The position numbers and the translations under genes were made by a program. A stretch of DNA of 59,502 nt from Actinomycetes bacterium (GTDB lineage Bacteria > Actinomycetota > Actinomycetes > Streptosporangiales > Streptosporangiaceae). The notes under the pieces were generated by a model. It was not told the origin of the DNA, did not search any database, and saw only the letters and a list, made by a program, of their open reading frames with translations. The DNA is taken from contig JAOPYO010000492.1 of NCBI GenBank assembly GCA_025964575.1, forward strand, positions 1 through 59,502, written 5' to 3'. Shown here in pieces: positions 58,144 through 59,502 of the stretch; the first letter of the stretch is position 1, and every line of letters starts with the position of its first letter.

Positions 58144-59502
58144 TCAGGGCAGCAGGGTGTCCAGGAAGGTGTTGCTGAAGACCCGGCTCGGGTCGCAGGA
58201 GTTGAGCGTGGCGCGGGCGGTGTCGAAGTTGTCGTTCGAGGGCTGCCCGGCGTTGAGGGCGTTCTTGATGGTGGAGCTCAGGATCGTCGAGTCGGTCCAC
58301 GCCCCGCCGCTGGTGACCGCCCATGCCTTCGACCACTCCGGTCGTACGGTGGCGTACGAGCCGGTGTAGTTGGACCAGATCCACTGTTCCATCTGCGCGT
58401 AGAACTGATTGACCTTCGGGGTACCCGGGATGGTGCCCATGTCGAGCCAGACACAGACGTCCCACTCGGGGTGGTCCGGCCGCGGCCGGACCGAGGACAG
58501 TTGCGGGGTCACCGCACCCGATATCCCGTCGACCTCACCGGGCTGGTCGAGCCCGGTGACCCGGATCTCGATCGGCCCGTTCATCGGGTAGTCCCCGTTG
58601 GCCTGGAACGCGTTGATCGTGGAGACGTACTTGGTGTAGAACTCGCTGACAACCCGCTGAATATTCGCCCGGGAGGTCACCACGGCATAGCCGGCCTCGA
58701 CGATGCGCAGGGTGGTCGGCTGGACGTACAGCAGGGTGTTCTTCGACCAGCCCCAGATGTCCCAGGTGCCGGTGGTGATCAGGCCGGAGCCGACGATCGC
58801 CATCTCGCCGTTCTCGAAGGTCGGGGTGCCCGACACGTTGCCGGATACGACCTGGGAGATGAAGTCCGAGGTCGACTGGTCGACGAAGTTGGCGAAGGTG
58901 TAGTTGTACGGAGCGTTCACCTGCTTGGACAGCAGCGGCTTGCTGGGCTTGACGTACCACTGCTTGATCCACGGCACGGTGGTGAACGGGAACCAGATCA
59001 CCTCGATGCGGCCGCAGCTGTTGACCAGGCTGGCGAAGGAGCTCGACCCGGCCGAGGCTGGTGCCGCGAAGACGTCGGTGACCTGGATGTCGTACCTGCT
59101 GGTGCAGCGCAGCCGCTGGTTGGTGCCGACCTGCAGCGTCACCTCGGTGACGAACGCCCGGCCGAGATGGGACAGGAACGCCTTGATGGCGGGGTCGGTC
59201 CGCTGGAAGGTCTTCAGGACGTACGCGTTGGCCGCCGAGTCCCAGACGACCGCGGTCAGCGACCGGATGAGGTTGCTGAACGAGCCGTAGCTCATCCCGC
59301 CCGGCCGGCTCTCACCGGTCGCCGGGATCGCGGAGCCGTGCGCGTTGATGGCGAGCACCCCGCCAAGGGTGATGTCGCCGGGAGCCGGGATGGCGGCGAA
59401 CCCGAGTCCGGCCGACTCCAGCTGGCCGAGCAGGCTGTCCATCGAGATTCCGGCCTGCGCAGTCACCGTCTTGGGTGATCCGCTGGAGTTGATGCTCACC
59501 GC
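58144..59502 (-). CDS. FAD-linked (type II) cholesterol oxidase, N-terminus beyond window edge
   Basis: About 452 residues visible, open at the right edge. GDITLGGVLAINAHGSAIPA is the FAD-attachment region of vanillyl-alcohol-oxidase-type cholesterol oxidases, with the His that bonds FAD covalently in the type II enzyme. The later EIRVTGLD carries the Glu-x-Arg pair of its active site, and WIKQWYVKPSKPLL and SGNVSGTPTFENGEMA are typical of the cholesterol-oxidase substrate-binding domain. It oxidises 3-beta-hydroxysteroids with O2, giving H2O2; full-length relatives are secreted. A GTG at 59499 is not a credible start because the first FAD-binding half would be missing. Confidence 0.88.
   Translation of the reverse strand, partial: AVSINSSGSPKTVTAQAGISMDSLLGQLESAGLGFAAIPAPGDITLGGVLAINAHGSAIPATGESRPGGMSYGSFSNLIRSLTAVVWDSAANAYVLKTFQRTDPAIKAFLSHLGRAFVTEVTLQVGTNQRLRCTSRYDIQVTDVFAAPASAGSSSFASLVNSCGRIEVIWFPFTTVPWIKQWYVKPSKPLLSKQVNAPYNYTFANFVDQSTSDFISQVVSGNVSGTPTFENGEMAIVGSGLITTGTWDIWGWSKNTLLYVQPTTLRIVEAGYAVVTSRANIQRVVSEFYTKYVSTINAFQANGDYPMNGPIEIRVTGLDQPGEVDGISGAVTPQLSSVRPRPDHPEWDVCVWLDMGTIPGTPKVNQFYAQMEQWIWSNYTGSYATVRPEWSKAWAVTSGGAWTDSTILSSTIKNALNAGQPSNDNFDTARATLNSCDPSRVFSNTFLDTLLP

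Noticed and set aside
57976..59478. 500-codon plus-strand open frame opposite the cholesterol oxidase
   Set aside because: The minus strand encodes recognisable FAD-attachment and active-site motifs; the plus frame is compositional noise.
1..59502. CRISPR arrays, tRNA/rRNA genes, prophage or complete insertion sequences
   Set aside because: I saw no regularly spaced repeats, no RNA gene consensus and no transposase or integrase motifs. The short repeats seen are promoter- or stop-codon-associated.

Overview
The window is about 59.5 kb of high-GC DNA with the gene style of a filamentous actinomycete. The signs are GTG and TTG starts, apparent leaderless starts, ATGA/GTGA operon overlaps, SARP/AfsR, PucR, ROK, CsoR and DUF5753-type regulators, many ABC-transporter lipoproteins and a secreted type II cholesterol oxidase. 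A Streptosporangiales-like host is plausible, but the sequence alone does not fix the genus. I see no rRNA, tRNA, CRISPR array, intact insertion sequence or prophage. All functions are predictions from motifs and context.

Left part (1-33 kb). A truncated sugar-binding lipoprotein and its ROK regulator are followed by a secreted CBM32/beta-helix protein. A TAP-like lipoprotein lacks its catalytic half. Next come BlaI- and CsoR-family regulators with a clear CsoR-type operator, a 20-codon upstream ORF coupled to a HEAT-like protein, and a polar amino-acid ABC transporter. A MarR/DHA2 efflux pair has overlapping operators. An orphan amino-acid-binding protein follows. A seven-gene operon (peptide-type ABC transporter, HyuA-like ATPase, DUF917 protein) lies divergent from a PucR regulator. 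Then come a quinone-oxidoreductase-like enzyme, a DUF1275 membrane protein, a TPR protein, a truncated histidine kinase, a DUF5753 regulator, OsmC, an NhaA-DsbA fusion, a large SARP/NB-ARC/TPR regulator and an aldo/keto reductase. Remnants of a P450, a histidine kinase and a methyltransferase sit between these modules.

Middle and right part (33-57.5 kb). Most of this looks like one sulfur-scavenging regulon with two other loci inserted. Operon A is an SsuABC-like sulfonate transporter plus an NtaA/DszA-family monooxygenase. Its leader carries a 25-residue peptide ORF of the RLHVDL...SALC type. Operon B is a glutathionyl-hydroquinone-reductase-like protein plus an LLM enzyme, behind a SAM-IV-like riboswitch that overlaps the ribosome-binding site and start codon. 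Operon C is nine genes long: a Dpp/Opp-type transporter with a fused double ATPase, four LLM monooxygenases and a GNAT acetyltransferase. All three have the same palindrome upstream, CCTAYT-N5-ARTAGG. The combination of shared operator, leader peptide, riboswitch and gene content is the most interesting signal in the window.

Between operons A and B lie an EmrB-type pump with a MarR regulator, a pirin, a small membrane protein, and a three-gene module of DivIVA-like coiled coil, single-span membrane protein and SPFH/flotillin-like protein. The window ends with a small CxxC protein, a possible frameshifted remnant and the 3' part of a secreted FAD-linked cholesterol oxidase.
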